A DNA stretch of 64,000 bases from positions 44,813 to 108,812 of the forward strand of contig JAPLNM010000033.1 of assembly GCA_026692845.1 (NCBI GenBank), written 5' to 3'. This DNA comes from Planctomycetota bacterium. GTDB lineage: Bacteria; Planctomycetota; Planctomycetia; Pirellulales; Pirellulaceae. Below the pieces are notes generated by a model that ran no database searches, was not told the DNA's origin, and saw only the letters and a list, made by a program, of their open reading frames with translations. The position numbers were made by a program, and so were the translations under genes. Positions 61,834 through 64,000 of this stretch are shown piece after piece. Within the stretch, counting starts at the first letter, position 1. Each line of letters starts with the position of its first letter.

Positions 61834-62922
61834 ATGAACAGAAGCATGATTCAAAGACGCAGGGGCTTTACGCTCGTCGAGTTGCTCGTGGTGATTGCGA
61901 TTATTGGGGTTTTGGTTGGATTGCTTTTGCCTGCGGTACAAGCGGCCCGGGAGGCGGCCCGGCGGATGTCCTGTGGCAACAACATTCGTCAAATCGCTTT
62001 GGCCTGTATCAATCACGAATCGGCACGCAAGCAGCTGCCAGGGAGCGTGGGGAGTTACACTGCGTCTCGCGACATCATCACCGATCCTCAGCCCAACGCC
62101 CCTTGGTCGCCCGGTCAGGTCTCTTGGATGACCAATGTGCTTCCTTACATTGAGCAAGATAGTTTGTTTCGCAATATTGACATGACGCGCGACGTGAGCA
62201 ACGACCCACGGAATGTGGGTGGCCCAACGCTTCCCACGGTCAACTCAAATCCATGGATTGCCCAACAGCGAATTTCGTTGTACCGATGTCCTAGCGATAC
62301 AACCCCGACCGTCCTTCCCTCGCGGGCGGAGCGTACGTCCGGTGGCCAGCAATATGCGGTGACCAGTTACAAGGGAGTCGCAGGGTCGAACTGGGCTTGG
62401 GGTAATTTCTTTACTACCAATGATTCGAACTTTGGGTCGGATCCTTACTTTAAAAATAACGGCAATGGGATCGGCAATGGCAACGGGATTTTCTTTGCTG
62501 GCTACCTAGGACCAGCGCCCGCACCGGTACCCTCGAACAACAACTACGGAGTGCCATGCAACACGTTGATCGCGGCCGTTAAAGACGGACTGAGCAACAC
62601 CTTGATGGTCGGCGAATCGGTTGGATCGTTTACCAGCCACAACTGGTGGTTTTGGTTCAATGGTAGCGTCGCGACCGTAGCGATCCCTTTGAATGCTCCT
62701 GCTGTGTGTTCACAAGCAGCCGGTGTGCCGTTGCGAAAAGGCTACGAGAACTGCTTTCTGGATTGGCAGAACAATTACGGATTTACGAGCGACCACTCGG
62801 TAGGAGCCAATTTTGCAGCCGCCGATGGGAGCGTACGTTTCATTTCGAACACCATAGACGTCAATACGTATCGCGCTTTAGGTGGAATGGCAGAGGGCTA
62901 CATTTCTGGCATGCCGGAATAG
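61834..62922 (+). CDS. DUF1559 (SBP_bac_10) prepilin-like protein
   Basis: The ORF opens at 61756; ATG 61834 ([20 protein letters not shown]) has GGAGAG upstream and places the pilin-like cleavage site correctly, so it is preferred; 362 residues. The N-terminal helix [36 protein letters not shown] matches the family. The C-terminus has the typical SDHSVGANFAAADGSVRFISNTIDVNTYRALGGMAEG. It shares the family with 20725-21888. Its last 17 codons, from about 62872, are repeated at 63551-63609 inside the array downstream. Confidence 0.92.
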   Translation: MNRSMIQRRRGFTLVELLVVIAIIGVLVGLLLPAVQAAREAARRMSCGNNIRQIALACINHESARKQLPGSVGSYTASRDIITDPQPNAPWSPGQVSWMTNVLPYIEQDSLFRNIDMTRDVSNDPRNVGGPTLPTVNSNPWIAQQRISLYRCPSDTTPTVLPSRAERTSGGQQYAVTSYKGVAGSNWAWGNFFTTNDSNFGSDPYFKNNGNGIGNGNGIFFAGYLGPAPAPVPSNNNYGVPCNTLIAAVKDGLSNTLMVGESVGSFTSHNWWFWFNGSVATVAIPLNAPAVCSQAAGVPLRKGYENCFLDWQNNYGFTSDHSVGANFAAADGSVRFISNTIDVNTYRALGGMAEGYISGMPE

Positions 62923-63550
62923 TATTTCTTGGCCTCCGTCGGCTTCATGCCGGCGGGGCCATGACTGACGGCTACCGAAGGCCTCGCGACACCCTTCTAT
63001 TTCATCTTTTTCTTCCGCCCGAAGGCGGAAGAAAAAGAAAAGGCGCTCGGGCGGGAGGCGCCTTGGTAGCTGCTTAGTTACGCCTCCGCCGGGACGAGCC
63101 CGACGGTAGGCTTCTTGGCCTCTGTCGGTTTTATGCCGTCGGGGCCTAGACTGACGGCTACGAAGGCCTCGCGACACCCTTCTATTTCATTTTTTTCTTC
63201 CGCCTTCAGGCGGAAGAAAAAGAAAAGGCGCTCGGGCGGGAGGCGCCTTGGTAGCTGCTTAGTTACGCCTCCGCCGGGACAAGCCCGACGGTAGGCTTCT
63301 TGGCCTCCGTCGGCTTCATGCCGGCGGGGCCATGACTGACGGCTACCGAAGGCCTCGCGCCACCCTTCTATTTCATCTTTTTCTTCCGCCTGACGGCGGA
63401 AGAAAAAGATGAAGCTCTCTCAGGGGGGGACTGGTAGCTGCTTAGTTACGCCTCCGCCGGGACGAGCCCGACGGTAGGCTTCTTGGCCTCCGTCGGCTTT
63501 ATGCCGGCGGGGCCATGACTGACGGCTACCGAAGGCCTCGCGACACCCTT
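62872..63550. repeat. 679-bp higher-order repeat block, first copy
   Basis: The block begins in the last 17 codons of the DUF1559 gene (CGCGCTTTAGGTGG...) and holds unit copies starting at 62931, 63117, 63302 and 63485 (the last truncated at 63550). A second copy starts at 63551 with the same gene tail, and its units begin at 63610, 63796 and 63981, each exactly 679 bp after the first copy. The duplication runs off the window edge. Copies differ at single positions, so the duplication is not recent or has undergone exchange. Confidence 0.88.
62931..63116. repeat. ~185-bp multi-hairpin repeat unit (first of array)
   Basis: The unit carries four stem-loops. H1 at 62931-62960 is GGCC(T)CCGTCGGC-TTCAT-GCCGGCGGGGCC. 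H2 at 63006-63037 is CTTTTTCTTCCGCC-CGAA-GGCGGAAGAAAAAG, a perfect 14-bp stem whose minus-strand loop is the stable c(UUCG)g. H3 at 63040-63064 is AAGGCGC...GCGCCTT. H4 at 63082-63111 is GCCTCCGCCGGG-ACGAG-CCCGACGGTAGGC. Other units start at 63117, 63302, 63485 (partial), 63610, 63796 and 63981. Their H2 loops are CGAA, TTCA, TGAC, TGAA and CGAA with mostly preserved stems. Minus-strand ORFs at 62878-63177 and 63557-63856 are repeat translations. Confidence 0.85.
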
Positions 63551-64000
63551 CGCGCTTTAGGTGGAATGGCAGAGGGCTACATTTCTGGCATGCCGGAATA
63601 GTATTTCTTGGCCTCCGTCGGCTTCATGCCGGCGGGGCCATGACTGACGGCTACCGAAGGCCTCGCGCCACCCTTCTATTTCATCTTTTTCTTCCGCCTG
63701 AAGGCAGAAGAAAAAGATGAAGCGCTCTCGGGCGGGGACGCTTGGTAGCTGCTTAGTTACGCCTCCGCCGGGACGAGCCCGACGGTAGGCTTCTTGGCCT
63801 CCGTCGGCTTCATGCCGGCGGGGCCTAGACTGACGGCTACGAAGGCCGCGCGCCACCCTTTTATTTCATCTTTTTCTTCCGCCCGAAGGCGGAAGAAAAA
63901 GAAAAGGCGCTCGGGCGGGAGGCGCCTTGGTAGCTGCTTAGTTACGCCTCCGCCGGGACGAGCCCGACGGTAGGCTTCTTGGCCTCTGTCGGTTTTATGC
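63551..64000. repeat. 679-bp higher-order repeat block, second copy (truncated by window)
   Basis: The second copy starts with 59 bp identical in arrangement to the DUF1559 gene tail (63551-63609, including its stop codon TAG), but lacks an upstream gene. The remainder repeats the unit array to the window end. The DUF1559 tail here is not part of an intact gene. Confidence 0.85.

Noticed and set aside
62931-64000. Possible integron attC array or minus-strand genes 62878-63177 and 63557-63856
   Set aside because: No integrase or gene cassettes; unit contents repeat identically, and the ORFs are translations of the repeat.
1-64000. tRNA, rRNA, riboswitch or prophage genes
   Set aside because: No tRNA cloverleaf, rRNA stretch, known riboswitch consensus or phage structural gene was recognised by eye; a covariance search would be needed to be certain.

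Overview
The window looks like a chromosomal segment of a planctomycete, most likely of the Pirellulaceae type. This is inferred from family content: two DUF1559 prepilin-like genes, a PSCyt/DUF1592 gene coupled to a DUF1552 gene, a BBP7-like outer-membrane protein, PQQ-propeller secreted proteins, a sulfatase, and a Ser/Thr kinase with a sensor domain. No rRNA or tRNA was recognised. Most genes look like ordinary vertically inherited cargo. The unusual material is in the repeats, in a tandem of degenerate proteases, and in a kinase fusion.

Layout. 1-2.2 kb: a REP-associated (RAYT/Y1) transposase running off the left edge, missing from the ORF track, with a ~70-bp palindromic repeat array upstream. 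2.4-9.6 kb: a BBP7-like beta-barrel protein, pterin carbinolamine dehydratase, the DUF1592/DUF1552 pair and an acyltransferase. 9.6-16.5 kb (minus): an ABC-2 export operon with a large membrane protein, ATPase, permease and HEAT protein. 16.6-20.2 kb: plsC-cmk, and divergent from them sppA. 20.3-21.9 kb: DUF1559 plus a small lipoprotein. 22.2-26.7 kb (minus): a TPR / ExbB / ExbD / squalene-cyclase-like operon. 27-28.8 kb: a second RAYT with its own palindrome array (GGTGCCAGGCACC). 28.9-32.5 kb: a large MscS channel. 32.7-37.9 kb: a PQQ propeller followed by an apparent carotenoid-tailoring operon (aldehyde dehydrogenase, CrtN/CrtI-type desaturase, acyltransferase). 38-40.6 kb: an SH3 protein and a small membrane protein. 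40.9-48 kb: an MFS transporter, then three consecutive HtrA-like genes (one with an intact triad, two without) and a small membrane protein. 48-57.4 kb: rsmG, an NHL propeller, a sulfatase, moeA, a lipase-like lipoprotein, a Gfo/Idh oxidoreductase and a PQQ propeller. 57.5-60.4 kb: a Ser/Thr kinase fused to a TAXI solute-receptor domain, convergent with an HTH-receiver protein. 60.7-61.5 kb: a His-rich metal protein and a SmtB-type regulator with a complete alpha5 zinc site. 61.8-64 kb: a second DUF1559 gene followed by a ~185-bp multi-hairpin repeat array that belongs to a 679-bp higher-order tandem duplication.

Strongest leads: (i) two RAYT genes, each preceded by its own palindrome array, with the arrays sharing the core GGTGCCTG and a solo copy inside a coding region; (ii) the four-hairpin repeat block at the right edge, which carries a duplicated gene tail; (iii) the HtrA plus two pseudo-protease operon, whose third member also has a degenerate alpha/beta-hydrolase domain; (iv) the kinase-TAXI receptor fusion. 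Start sites were moved from the ORF-track starts where a signal peptide, a Shine-Dalgarno-like sequence or a repeat array argued for it.
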